DNA from: an uncultured Lachnospiraceae bacterium | Lineage (GTDB): Bacteria > Bacillota > Clostridia > Lachnospirales > Lachnospiraceae | DNA length: 64,000 nt | Assembly (NCBI GenBank): GCA_910585545.1 | Contig: CAJUFN010000004.1 | Location: 28,873 to 92,872, forward strand | Reading direction: 5' to 3' | In this document: positions 8,311 to 18,215 of the stretch, piece after piece | Position numbering within the stretch: the stretch's first letter is position 1 | Layout: each line of letters begins with the position of its first letter | The notes under the pieces: generated by a model | Seen by the model: only the letters and a program-made list of their open reading frames with translations | The model's database searches: none | Told to the model about the DNA's origin: nothing | Program-made: the position numbers and the translations under genes

Positions 8311-11300
8311 TTATTTCTTCTTCCACAACATAATCGCTGCTAAAATTGCTGCAAGTCCTGCTGCCGCCGGAATCGCTGCATTTGCAGTATCCCCCGTCTT
8401 GGCTGGCTTCTTTGCCGTATTCGTTGTTGTATTACCCGTTGAAGACGTCTTTATTATATCTGTCTTGCTTTCTGCATTGTCAGACGTTGTATTTCCAGAA
8501 TCTTTTTCTTCGCCTTCTGCCCTCGCTGCTGCTACCACTTTTTCTAATTCTGCAACTGCCGCATCTACTTTGGCCTGATCTGCATTCTCATCTTCAAATA
8601 CTGCTGCTGCTTTTGCGTATGCTGCTTTCACTGCACTTGCAGTTTCCGTGCTGTATACACTTAAGTCCATTGCATTCACCTTTGCAAGCAATCCTTCTAA
8701 CTTATCTTTGTTCGGTACTTCTCTTAATCCAAAGATTGCGTTCAGAAGTTTCGTGCGCGCTACGTCAATCTCTGCCTGAAGCGTATTGCCTTCTGTCAGT
8801 ATCGTTTCCGCTTCCTGCAATGCCTCAGCAAATACTGCCCAGCTATCCGGCGTATACTTCTCTTTCGTTTCCTCTCTTGCAGTCACTACAAGAGATTCCA
8901 GTTTCTCCATATTCCCTTTGAATTCCAAAAGATGTACTGTCTCAAGAAGCGCATCATATGCTGCATCTACCAGTGACTGTGTTGCTGACGGATTGTTATT
9001 TGTTGCGGCTGCATCTGCAAGCGCTTGTTCAAACATTTCTCTTACTTTTGCAACAACATATTTGTAACTCGGATCTTTCTGCGCATCCTGGGCATATTGG
9101 ATAAGCGCCGCCAAGTCTTCTTTATCAGCTTCTTCCGGAATCTCTTCTCCTGCCGCAATGACTCTAACTTCTGCGGCGCTTCCGAAATTGCCTTCCGTCT
9201 TGATTGGTGTGATACGTACATTAGTTGCCTCAACATCGTCAAACCCTGCCGTCTTCCAATCTCTCGTCTTGTCCCATTCACCTTCCGTTACCTTTGTATA
9301 TGTAGCACCATGATCCGAACTTACATATACTCCATATTCTCTGAAGTCACCATTTGTACCAGACGGACGCGGCAAATAACGTACACCACAGACCTTTGTC
9401 TTCTCTGCAAGCGCAATCTCGATCCATCTGTTTTCCATCGGAACAGTTCCGCCACTATAGTCGGTATGCCAGATGGTATTTGGATCTTCATCCAACACAA
9501 ATGCCGCCGGACCTTCACTTGTACTTCCATGCTGGCTTCCTGCGGATGCACTCTGCCCTTCAACAGGAAGGATATATGCATTACCCATACTAGACACCTT
9601 TATAGAGTAAGTTGTCTCACCAGACTGCATCTCGGATTTAATGCGGACTTTAATATCTTTTTCTTCCAATGGTGCGTCTAATTTCACCGTATACCCTTTG
9701 CCATTTTCCACACGGTTTCCGTCTACATATACGATTGCTTTATCACTGCTTGGCACCGGAGTAATCGTTACCTCACCGGCTTTCTTTCCGATATCTACGG
9801 AATATTCCATAATCTCTTTGTTAAACTCTTTGTCCATCATGCCGCCGGATACCTTTAACTCTTTCAATGAGCTGTCTTTATCAAGCTTGCTTATGTCCAC
9901 CGCATTTTCTTTTGTTTTTATCCAAACCGGTGCACCTGCTGACACATTTTCTGTTTTCACTCCATCATAGAATTCTACAGAAACCTCTCGGTCACTCATA
10001 AGCTGCACACTTACATTAGATACTACGTCTTCGCTTGGCACCACTACAAGCGTATCTCCATCAAGATGTGCTTCTGCATTGTATGCCTCAAAGCTTCCGT
10101 CTGCTTTTTCATATACATAAGATTTTGTAAGAGCAACTTCGCCAAGCGCCTTAAATACTTCATGCACGTCATTGTCACAGCAAGAACCCTGTCCGCCGCC
10201 CATTGCAGTGTATCCGGTTACCCATGTGTTCTTCGGCGCTTTCCACCAGTAACTGATCATCGGTACATACTCTTCACCAATGGTACGTCTTTCGTGTTTC
10301 CCTACAATTACATCCCCTTCCGATTTTTCTTCATCTTTTACAAAGAAATTCGTGTCTCTTTGAGGGTCTGAGATAAATGCCCAGTTAAGAATTCCATCGT
10401 ACCCCATCAGCTGTGCACAGGAACCCATTGCATTCATACCTCTCTCAAGATAAGAAACTTCTCCTGTTAATTCATACATATTAAATAACGCATAAATATT
10501 CCATGCAGACCATCCATGAGGAGAGTTCATCATGTTTGGCGCTGTAGAAGTAAGTTTCATCTCTACATCATACTGTGCCTCCCAGAAACGCAATGTTCCG
10601 CCGTTCATACGGGAATCCGGAATCTGTGTCTGCTGATGCGAAGTATGGCTGTTTATAATCTTTCTTGCCGCCTCTGTATATTTTGCCCGCTCGGCACTTC
10701 CCTCCGGGAACATCAGGGCAAATTCGCTCAACTGTGTTGCAGAGCAGGAATTAGCGCCATCTTCAAACGTACCCTGTCCTTCCGTATCAAAGTTTCCATC
10801 AAGCGATACCAGTCTGTCCATGGCTCTTGTCAGGGAATCCATATGAAGTTCATAGCGTTCTGCAAAGTACTCCCTCTGTTCTTGACTTAATGTCTCATCT
10901 TCTTTCAGGCTTTTTTCCACATGTGCTAATTCCATAATGGATTTTGCCGGATAGATTACGGATGTATAATCTACAGAACCATTATAATACCCGCCGTTTG
11001 CCTTCTGTTTTGTCATAAGAAAATCTGCCAGGCCTTCTGCTTTTTCAAGCTCCTTCATATTCCCTGAACTTTCAAATTTATCTACATAAATACCTAATGT
11101 GGTAGAATGATTCTGGATACGGTCCTCCCATGACGTCGGAAGTCCGGTGTTCACATCATACATAAGCGGATATACTTCTTCAAACTTCTCGTCAATCTGG
11201 TCATCCCACTTTGCATCCGGGAAATATTTTTTTGCAACATATGCAGAATAGAATCCGTAATAAGTCTCAGCATGAGAACTTCCCTTCTGCGGCGCTTCTA

Positions 11301-14172
11301 CTGCTGCCTGTCTTGCTTTCTCGATATACCAGGACCATGACTTACGAATGCTAAGGTTCATCTCACTTAAAAATCCTGCTTCATTTTCCACAGTAATTTT
11401 ATAAACACCTTCTGTCTTGTCTCCTGCTTCGAATATTGCAGTGTACACCCCTTCACCATTTTCTGTTAATTCCAGCTCAGAGAGATCGCCTTGTGGAGAT
11501 TCTATCACAAGCTTGTTAGCTGCAATTGCTTCAGAAGAACGCACTGTAATGCGGCTTTCTTCTCCTTGTGCCAGTGTATAACGATCTGCCTCAAATGTAG
11601 GAACTTTTGTACTCTTGGCAATGGTCGGTTTTACTCCGTCTATATCATTTAAATCTTCTACCGGTTTTAGGTAAATATTCCATGTTTTTTCTTCATTTGC
11701 ACCTAGTTTATTCATATCCTGCGGATGCCTCTTTGGTAATTTCCCGGACTGCAGTACATCCAAAGATGCAGAGTAAATGCGGTGCAGACCACTCTGATAA
11801 TCCAGCGTGTAGGAAGCAACCGGACTATCTGTTGCGATTGTCATGATTCTTCCAGATGGTGTTGTAAAATACCCCCATGCATGTGTTTTTTCGCATCTTA
11901 ACAATGTCGGGAAAAGCTGGTCATTGTAATCTGGATATCTTTCCAGATATGTGTTGAATCCAACCTGGATACTTGCCTGGTCAATTGCCACTTCTTCGCC
12001 TTGATTGTTCTTTACAGATGCCGTCACGACAAGCTGCTTTTCTTCATTTACGCTATAATGCATGGTAAATGTAAGATCTTTTCCGTTTTGTTTATATGTA
12101 CCTTTGTAAGTAAGGCTTCCGTCTTCGTTCTGTTCTGTGGCAGTCATTGAGATTTTCCTGCCATCCAGAGTCCATACAAATCCACTGTACTGATCAGTAC
12201 GCATCGGAATATTGTACATCTCTCCGCCAATCTTGGCCTGTAGGGAAGAAATCTCTCCGCCGCTGTGGTTTATATTCCATTCATCTGTTTTAATTGTCTC
12301 TTCTAAGTTTGCCGGTTCCTCATCCGAAACAGTAATGGCGCTTACATTCATGTTACCCCAGACATCATCATACACCTTGGTTACGACTGCACGAACCCGC
12401 ACCTCATCATCCGCACCTGCAGTCTTATACTGCAGTCTCGCTACCTGATAAGCAGTAGAATCATTCACCGTGCTAGAACTTCCAAATCCGGTTGTATACT
12501 GTACCTTCCCATTTACAAGAAGCTCAATTGTTACATCTGCTGCCCACGCCCCCGCATAGAAATTCAGATATTTCATATCGGTGCTTCCCGGCAAAGAAAA
12601 CTCAATCCCACTTCCTTCTCCTTGGAATACATATGCAAAATGACTGTCTTCTTCTGTTTCCGGAGTAACCCCATCCGAATAGCTAAATGCTGTTTTTGTC
12701 TTTTTGCTGATCGGATCTGCTTGGGCTTTTCCAACTAAAGTCACATCCGAAATCAATGTATCTACATCCGCTTTCTTATTATAGGAAACCAATGCCTTAT
12801 TATTAAGATAAATCCAATCCAACTTTCCATCTGCGGATAAATCTGCCGCTGCCGGAGCATTCCTCATCACGCCGCCAACAATGCTTCCGTCATCCTCTAC
12901 GCGTTCCGTTCCAAGCGTAATTGCTCCAATGTTCATGTTTCCATAACGGGAATCATATACCTTACCTACTTCTACAGTTACTTTCACTTCATCATCTGCA
13001 TTATCCGTATGATAATCAAGTCTTAGCACCTGGTATTTTGCCGGACTTCCAGAAGTTGTATCACTGCTTCCAAAAGAATTCTCATATGCCACTTCCCCGT
13101 TAATGAGCATCGTCACTTTGATATCTGCTGCCCATGCACCCGTATAGATATCCAGACATCTGTTCTCCACACTTGCCGGCACATTAAACGAAAATCCATT
13201 GCCTTCTCCGGTAAATACTAATGCCTTTTTCAACACATCTGGCGATACAAGCGCAGACATACCATCGCTGTATACAAAATTTGTTTTGGAATTCTCCGTC
13301 ACATAATCACATGCTCCGATCAGGGACATATTCGTCAATCCTGGGTCCACTGTATTCTTACGGTTAAAACTTCCGAATTCTGCTGAATCCAACTGCATCC
13401 AGTCTATATTTCCCTGCTTACTTAAATTTACTCTCGCTGGAGCTGCATTCACCTCTGCATTTACCAAACCTCCGGAAATCGGTCTGCCAAATGACTGTTC
13501 TTTATCCGAAAGCGCAATTGCCTGAATGCTATGATTTCCATAAGTCGTATCATACACCTTCACGGTTTCAATCTCTACTCTTACTTCATCATCCATATTG
13601 TCTGTATGATAGGAAAACATCGTAAGGTAGCTTTCTGCACCAGATGTCGTTTCCGATTTTCCATGCGTATTGGAATATTCCAGTTCATCGTTAATATACA
13701 CCGACAACTGTATATCAGAAGCCCAAGACCCCGTAAACACGGATACATATTTCTCTTCTGTGCTTGCCGGGAGATTGAATGTTGTCTTACCCCCGATTTT
13801 ATTAATAACTTGTCCTTTTCTGTTATCTGCTTCAGAACCGGTATACACAAAATTCGTATCTGTATCATTCATAATCTGTGCCAGAGTTCCTGCTAATTTC
13901 ACATTCGTAATCTGTGATTTTTCTGAACCTGCCCACAAGGACTGATTTTTGTCATTACAGTGTACCCATCCAAGATTCCCATTCTCCTCCAGATTGGCTG
14001 CAGACGGTGCTCTTTTTACCGTTCCTTGTACATAACCGGATGCCGCCTGTGCCACAATCGTGCTGTTTTGTCTTTTTATGAAAGGTAAGTCAGCATTTGG
14101 TATACAAGAAACCGTTAATGCCGCGGTCATGGTATATATACCTGCCTTTTTCCAAATTGTCTTTCTCTTCAT
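8311..14172 (-). CDS. Giant wall-anchored putative glycan-active protein with CBM32, three FIVAR repeats and sorting signal
   Basis: A 1953-residue surface protein. Order: signal peptide (1-43); three related modules of about 190 residues each (about 45-225, 230-425, 430-640), each with patterns like DWxxL, YTGAWAADI and YHTDNxDDEVxV; a beta-sandwich (645-850); an Ig-like segment (855-955); a long helical region (957-1400) rich in aromatic and acidic residues that looks like an alpha-toroid catalytic domain and contains C1331-C1332; small beta domains; a CBM32/F5-8C domain (about 1532-1675); three FIVAR repeats (1683-1890); and a PAKTGD sorting signal with a hydrophobic stretch and KKK tail. 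I cannot assign the helical region to a CAZy family. A GGAG ribosome site precedes the ATG. Its promoter carries the composite element shared with the cohesin operon. Confidence 0.85.
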   Translation of the reverse strand: MKRKTIWKKAGIYTMTAALTVSCIPNADLPFIKRQNSTIVAQAASGYVQGTVKRAPSAANLEENGNLGWVHCNDKNQSLWAGSEKSQITNVKLAGTLAQIMNDTDTNFVYTGSEADNRKGQVINKIGGKTTFNLPASTEEKYVSVFTGSWASDIQLSVYINDELEYSNTHGKSETTSGAESYLTMFSYHTDNMDDEVRVEIETVKVYDTTYGNHSIQAIALSDKEQSFGRPISGGLVNAEVNAAPARVNLSKQGNIDWMQLDSAEFGSFNRKNTVDPGLTNMSLIGACDYVTENSKTNFVYSDGMSALVSPDVLKKALVFTGEGNGFSFNVPASVENRCLDIYTGAWAADIKVTMLINGEVAYENSFGSSDTTSGSPAKYQVLRLDYHTDNADDEVKVTVEVGKVYDSRYGNMNIGAITLGTERVEDDGSIVGGVMRNAPAAADLSADGKLDWIYLNNKALVSYNKKADVDTLISDVTLVGKAQADPISKKTKTAFSYSDGVTPETEEDSHFAYVFQGEGSGIEFSLPGSTDMKYLNFYAGAWAADVTIELLVNGKVQYTTGFGSSSTVNDSTAYQVARLQYKTAGADDEVRVRAVVTKVYDDVWGNMNVSAITVSDEEPANLEETIKTDEWNINHSGGEISSLQAKIGGEMYNIPMRTDQYSGFVWTLDGRKISMTATEQNEDGSLTYKGTYKQNGKDLTFTMHYSVNEEKQLVVTASVKNNQGEEVAIDQASIQVGFNTYLERYPDYNDQLFPTLLRCEKTHAWGYFTTPSGRIMTIATDSPVASYTLDYQSGLHRIYSASLDVLQSGKLPKRHPQDMNKLGANEEKTWNIYLKPVEDLNDIDGVKPTIAKSTKVPTFEADRYTLAQGEESRITVRSSEAIAANKLVIESPQGDLSELELTENGEGVYTAIFEAGDKTEGVYKITVENEAGFLSEMNLSIRKSWSWYIEKARQAAVEAPQKGSSHAETYYGFYSAYVAKKYFPDAKWDDQIDEKFEEVYPLMYDVNTGLPTSWEDRIQNHSTTLGIYVDKFESSGNMKELEKAEGLADFLMTKQKANGGYYNGSVDYTSVIYPAKSIMELAHVEKSLKEDETLSQEQREYFAERYELHMDSLTRAMDRLVSLDGNFDTEGQGTFEDGANSCSATQLSEFALMFPEGSAERAKYTEAARKIINSHTSHQQTQIPDSRMNGGTLRFWEAQYDVEMKLTSTAPNMMNSPHGWSAWNIYALFNMYELTGEVSYLERGMNAMGSCAQLMGYDGILNWAFISDPQRDTNFFVKDEEKSEGDVIVGKHERRTIGEEYVPMISYWWKAPKNTWVTGYTAMGGGQGSCCDNDVHEVFKALGEVALTKSYVYEKADGSFEAYNAEAHLDGDTLVVVPSEDVVSNVSVQLMSDREVSVEFYDGVKTENVSAGAPVWIKTKENAVDISKLDKDSSLKELKVSGGMMDKEFNKEIMEYSVDIGKKAGEVTITPVPSSDKAIVYVDGNRVENGKGYTVKLDAPLEEKDIKVRIKSEMQSGETTYSIKVSSMGNAYILPVEGQSASAGSQHGSTSEGPAAFVLDEDPNTIWHTDYSGGTVPMENRWIEIALAEKTKVCGVRYLPRPSGTNGDFREYGVYVSSDHGATYTKVTEGEWDKTRDWKTAGFDDVEATNVRITPIKTEGNFGSAAEVRVIAAGEEIPEEADKEDLAALIQYAQDAQKDPSYKYVVAKVREMFEQALADAAATNNNPSATQSLVDAAYDALLETVHLLEFKGNMEKLESLVVTAREETKEKYTPDSWAVFAEALQEAETILTEGNTLQAEIDVARTKLLNAIFGLREVPNKDKLEGLLAKVNAMDLSVYSTETASAVKAAYAKAAAVFEDENADQAKVDAAVAELEKVVAAARAEGEEKDSGNTTSDNAESKTDIIKTSSTGNTTTNTAKKPAKTGDTANAAIPAAAGLAAILAAIMLWKKK

Positions 14173-14199
14173 AGTCTTCTCCTTTTACAAGTTTTATTA

Positions 14200-14265
14200 A
14201 TTAATCCATTTAATCAATTGTACCATTTTATTATATCCGTTTCCATATAAACATTATTTTTCTAT
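14200..14265 (-). promoter_or_regulatory. Promoter and composite operator of the giant wall protein gene
   Basis: The minus strand carries TATAAT (14230-14235) with a poor -35. Just downstream lies the palindrome ATTAAATGGATTAAT (14200-14214). Just upstream lie two direct boxes, TTTCCATATA (from 14240, plus-strand reading) and TTTCTATATTTTT (from 14259). The same palindrome type and the same two boxes at the same 19-bp spacing occur before the operon that starts at 20172. A dyad downstream of a -10 is typical for a repressor; spaced direct repeats at a weak -35 are typical for an activator. Confidence 0.6.
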
Positions 14266-14313
14266 ATTTTTGTATAAATGCGTCTTCTCCTTTTATCTAT
14301 TTTTCACAAAATT

Positions 14314-14349
14314 ATAGCTGCCGCTCGTTCCAAGACAAGCGGCAGCTAT
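14314..14349 (-). terminator. Terminator after the GH3-dockerin gene
   Basis: A perfect 12-bp inverted repeat, ATAGCTGCCGCT (14314-14325) and AGCGGCAGCTAT (14338-14349), followed on the minus strand by AATTTTGTG. It separates the cohesin/GH3 operon from the giant wall protein gene. Confidence 0.8.
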
Positions 14350-14397
14350 TACATCTAATAACGCCTAAGTATTCAGATTAAACTTGTAATAAAACAA

Positions 14398-17292
14398 CTA
14401 TGCCACACACATCTGCATGATAGCAACTGCATCCGCAACATTGATATCTCCATCGCCGTTTATATCTGCTGCTGCCATCTGACTTTCAGACAATTCTACA
14501 TCGCCTGCTATATACTTAAGAACTAAGACTGCATCTCTGATATCTACCTGACCGTCAATATTGACATCACCAGGAATAGCAACTCTGGTAACTTCTGCAT
14601 CGTTGAAACGAGCAGTTGTCGGATTAAGGTCTACGTCGTAAGCTGCACCATCCATAGCGAAGGATACTTTGGAAGTATCGAAGCTAGCGCCTTTCGCAAC
14701 TTCGAAGATCGCATAACCGATAACCGTATTCTCGGTAACCGGAGTTGCGCTTGCAAATACGAAACGATCGCCATTGCCTACAATCAGGGAACCTGGAGCA
14801 GACTCATAACCTACGAGGGTCAATTCAGACTCATCATAGTATACATTTGCTTTTACGCCAGTCGGTCCATACTTGTATCCTAACAATTCAATTGGAACTT
14901 TAACCTGATTATCATCAATTGCTTCAACTTCGTTGATTCCGGTAAGATTCAAATACTGTTCCGTACGTTCATCAACGATTCTGCCGCTGTAGTTTAAGCC
15001 GAAACCAAACTGATATACATTGTTATCAGCGTCAACATACGGAGTTGTATCCGGAACGTCTTCTGCAGACATTTCAATATGATTCATGCTGCGCGGCATA
15101 GTGATTGCCAGCATACCGGTTGGCTCATATCTGCCACTGATGACATTCATGAATGCTTCCTGAGCAGTCTCTACACCAACAACGATAGCGTCTACCAACG
15201 GTTCAAATTCTGCCGGAACAACTGCATTTCTATAGTTAAGAATCAGGATGATTGGTTTGTCACCCAAAGCTTCTTTTGCCTGAAGAAGCGTATCCAAAAC
15301 TTCCTGCGTACCTGGATTCGTGAATCCGATATTACTCATGTTTTGTTTGTAATCGCCGATGGATGGATCAGGGATCTCTGTAGCCTGAACGATGGAACCA
15401 TCTGCATGATACCAGTAACCGCCAAGAGAAACTTCACGTCCAACTTCCTTCGTATACGGAGCAAACTGAGCTGTCTGAGCCTGACCTTCCACACCATTAC
15501 TGTTATTCGGACCAGTAAGCATTACGATACCAACATCAGCTTCTTCCGGATTCTCTGTGGTATTATAGAAACGTCCAGCCATCTCTGCAATACCTCTGTT
15601 ATCATGACCTTGAGCGCCATAACCGCTGGTGCTTCCTCCCATATAGCTGCCAACTGCATAGACTTTCAGCTCGTCATTGTTTTCAAGTGGCAAAATATCG
15701 TCATGATTCTTGAGCATAACGATAGATTCATGGTGAGCCTTGAACGCAATATCATTGAGTTCGCTGCTTCCATTCTCTGCATCTGATTTATAAGGATCCG
15801 TATATGGATTCTCAAACAGACCACACTTCATGATCGTCTTGATAACGTTTCCTGCTCTGGAATCAACCATATTGTCCATGTATTCCTGGCCATATGCAGG
15901 AATGCCAAGAGACGCGTCACCGTTTACACCAAGATCATATGCCAACTGGCAAGTCGCAACGTTACCGGTACCACCAGTCTGAGACATACCGGACATATAA
16001 GAAACGAAATAACGCAGAGTATCATCTACACCAAACTTATTCTGCATACCATGATTGGAGTTAGCAGTGCCGCCATAGATACCCCAATCAGAAGTAATCA
16101 TACCATCCCAGTTTTTACCTTCTCTTAAGTAATCCGTCATCAGCCATTTGCTGTAGCCGCCGCCAACTAAAGAGAAACGTTTGTCGCCAAGGAGCTCATT
16201 GTGTCTGCCAAGACCATCATCGCCAACTGCGATACCATATGCTGTCATACCAGCGTTCACAACTTTAGAAGAATGTTCCGGATAGACTCCAATACCACCT
16301 GCTGCTGCCATGGTATCGATCATCTTCTCGTAGCCGCCGCCTGGATAAGCCAGCCATCCGCCGATCTGGGTATGACCTTCATAACCAAACTCACCGCCTG
16401 CAGTACCAAGAAGATGTTTCGCCATAGCGCCGATGGATTCATTTCCCCAACCTTCCGGTAATCCATAATCTTCATAAGTAGTTTCGGTGGTCTGCATGCC
16501 GGCAACTTCTGCCTGTCCCAAGTCGACTAGCAGGTCATAATCTTCGGTAACAGCACTCGCGATACGGCTCCAGGTTGGATGTGTTGCAAGGTCAAGCAAT
16601 GGCCCAAGCTGCTGGAAAATCTGACTGTTTCTGTATTCTTTAGCAATTGTACGGCCATAAGTATAATGAAGATCAGCACTAAAAGAATTTGCCAGACCCA
16701 GAGTATTCGGCCAACGTGAGATAGTTGTTACCGGCGCAAAACCTGTACCGCCGCCGCCTTCATCGTTGGAACCTGTGTCAATAACCCCAGTATGTACCGG
16801 GTCTGAGCTGTAAGAATAAGGAATACCAAATTCGGTAGCTTCGGCTCTCATCTGAAGACCATTACCGGTTTTGCCATCCGCCTGTTCGCCTTTTCCGATA
16901 CTTCTGTTAACAGACATACGCTGTCCCTTTTCCACATTATTTCCGCTATGGCCCATGAGTGCAAATTTCTGCTCAAGCGGCATCTGGGACAGAAGGTCAT
17001 CTGTACGAGTTTCAATATCCAGACGCCAGTCCTCATATTTGTCAATCTTACCGTTCTTATTGAGGTCTTTAAAATAGTAACCGGAATCTACGTCATACAG
17101 GATACCCACACCACTTTCCGTGCTGTAACCAAGGACAAGACCGTTCTTGTTCTCAACAAATCTTATTTTTGCATAATTCTCATACACCGGATCATCTGCC
17201 AATGCTGGAATTGCATATGCAGTTACTAACATGCTAGCCGTGCAAAGCGTAGCAATCACTTTTTTCTTATTTACTTTACGTCTCTTCTTCAT
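14398..17292 (-). CDS. Secreted GH3 beta-glycosidase with C-terminal type I dockerin
   Basis: A 964-residue secreted family 3 glycosidase. A signal peptide ends near ALADD (about residue 33). The GH3 N-terminal barrel carries the nucleophile D402 in GMITSDWGIYGG, and a C-terminal alpha/beta sandwich follows to about residue 740. A beta-sandwich stretch (about 770-890) resembles a cohesin-fold or X module. The last 60 residues form a canonical dockerin with two calcium loops, DVNIDGQVDIRD and DINGDGDINVAD. GH3 enzymes act on beta-glucosides, beta-xylosides or beta-N-acetylglucosaminides; the substrate cannot be told here. The gene is last in an operon with two cohesin proteins, so the enzyme is very likely docked to the cell surface by one or both of them. 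Confidence 0.93.
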   Translation of the reverse strand: MKKRRKVNKKKVIATLCTASMLVTAYAIPALADDPVYENYAKIRFVENKNGLVLGYSTESGVGILYDVDSGYYFKDLNKNGKIDKYEDWRLDIETRTDDLLSQMPLEQKFALMGHSGNNVEKGQRMSVNRSIGKGEQADGKTGNGLQMRAEATEFGIPYSYSSDPVHTGVIDTGSNDEGGGGTGFAPVTTISRWPNTLGLANSFSADLHYTYGRTIAKEYRNSQIFQQLGPLLDLATHPTWSRIASAVTEDYDLLVDLGQAEVAGMQTTETTYEDYGLPEGWGNESIGAMAKHLLGTAGGEFGYEGHTQIGGWLAYPGGGYEKMIDTMAAAGGIGVYPEHSSKVVNAGMTAYGIAVGDDGLGRHNELLGDKRFSLVGGGYSKWLMTDYLREGKNWDGMITSDWGIYGGTANSNHGMQNKFGVDDTLRYFVSYMSGMSQTGGTGNVATCQLAYDLGVNGDASLGIPAYGQEYMDNMVDSRAGNVIKTIMKCGLFENPYTDPYKSDAENGSSELNDIAFKAHHESIVMLKNHDDILPLENNDELKVYAVGSYMGGSTSGYGAQGHDNRGIAEMAGRFYNTTENPEEADVGIVMLTGPNNSNGVEGQAQTAQFAPYTKEVGREVSLGGYWYHADGSIVQATEIPDPSIGDYKQNMSNIGFTNPGTQEVLDTLLQAKEALGDKPIILILNYRNAVVPAEFEPLVDAIVVGVETAQEAFMNVISGRYEPTGMLAITMPRSMNHIEMSAEDVPDTTPYVDADNNVYQFGFGLNYSGRIVDERTEQYLNLTGINEVEAIDDNQVKVPIELLGYKYGPTGVKANVYYDESELTLVGYESAPGSLIVGNGDRFVFASATPVTENTVIGYAIFEVAKGASFDTSKVSFAMDGAAYDVDLNPTTARFNDAEVTRVAIPGDVNIDGQVDIRDAVLVLKYIAGDVELSESQMAAADINGDGDINVADAVAIMQMCVA

Positions 17293-17390
17293 TTTCCCTT
17301 CCTCCTTCTAAATTATTTTTTCACAGTTTTTATTGTTACTTTATTTATTCCTCTTTTTTAGCATCCCTCCTATCACATTACCCACAACAA

Positions 17391-18161
17391 CTATACTCTT
17401 TGTTTCTTCATAGCTGCTGCCGATACGATAGCGCTTCCGCCCAAAAGCATAGCTATCCATAACAGCTCTGCGTTTGTATCACCCGTAGTAGGACTCTTCT
17501 TCGGATCATCAGATGAGCTGCCTGGTTTATTTGTATTTCCCGGTTCTCCCGGATTACTCGGTTCGCCTGTCCCCGGATCACTTGGTTCGCCCGTCCCTGG
17601 ACCTTCTGGTTCACCGGTTCCAGGTCCTTCCGGTTCACTTGGCTCACTTGGTTCACTCGGCTCACTTGGCTCGCTGCCGTCATCAGATCCTACTACCACC
17701 GAACCATGGCTTGTCACCGTTGCATTATAACTAGCATTGATATCTTCCGGCACCATAAGAGCCTGCACTACTTCTAACTCAGATTCCGTATCCACTGCCG
17801 CATTCGGATTCACTTCATATGTATACTGTGCAATAACGCCATCTACACTGCTCTCTGTAGCCGATGCATATACAAAACGGCTATTTTCAACGCTTTTTTC
17901 AACCAACCCATTTGGGCATTGCGGTCCTTCTTTGATTTCTACAAGTGTAAGCACCTCTGGATCATGCCGAATCTCGATTTGGATACCAGCTACTGTACCT
18001 TGAAGACTGACATCCACTGTAACGGTATCTCCAGGCTTCTCTGCCCTTGCACTAGATACTGACAAGGTTGCCGACTCAGCAGCCAACGCAGGTATTGCAG
18101 CTACTGCGGATACTGATAATAACAGTACGAATGACATTACACATGATAATAATTTTTTCAT
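17391..18161 (-). CDS. Cohesin-domain surface protein with Pro/Glu/Ser linker and sortase signal
   Basis: A 256-residue secreted protein: signal peptide (1-28), a single cohesin domain (about 30-155, with PGDTVTVDVSLQGTVAGIQI and hydrophobic strands typical of the jelly roll), a low-complexity linker of EPS and EGPGTG repeats, and a C-terminal SPTTGD sorting motif followed by a hydrophobic helix and KKQRV. It should be sortase-linked to the cell wall and offer one cohesin to dockerin enzymes. It lies 54 bp downstream of a second cohesin gene and 98 bp upstream of the dockerin GH3 gene, all on one strand, so it is a likely minimal scaffoldin. The cohesin-dockerin pairing is inferred from context. 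Confidence 0.88.
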   Translation of the reverse strand: MKKLLSCVMSFVLLLSVSAVAAIPALAAESATLSVSSARAEKPGDTVTVDVSLQGTVAGIQIEIRHDPEVLTLVEIKEGPQCPNGLVEKSVENSRFVYASATESSVDGVIAQYTYEVNPNAAVDTESELEVVQALMVPEDINASYNATVTSHGSVVVGSDDGSEPSEPSEPSEPSEPEGPGTGEPEGPGTGEPSDPGTGEPSNPGEPGNTNKPGSSSDDPKKSPTTGDTNAELLWIAMLLGGSAIVSAAAMKKQRV

Positions 18162-18215
18162 TTGAAAGTCCTCCTAAAAATTTTTTCTAAAAACATAATC
18201 GAACACTTTGTTTCT

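Noticed and set aside
8346..8921. 191-codon Leu/Pro-rich open frame on the plus strand
   Set aside because: Antisense to the FIVAR region; composition reflects the Ala/Glu codons of the real gene.
10170..10750. GH127-like Cys motif (CC followed by N and LGE, and an upstream NSC) in the giant wall protein
   Set aside because: The spacing between C1143 and C1331 is 188 residues, against roughly 77 in the known GH127 enzyme, and the Glu before the first Cys is Asn, so I did not assign the family.
15079..15786. 235-codon plus-strand frame
   Set aside because: Antisense to the GH3 C-terminal domain, with no start signal.
17540..17690. Short-period DNA repeat
   Set aside because: It encodes the EPS/EGPGTG linker of the wall cohesin protein and is not a CRISPR or independent repeat.
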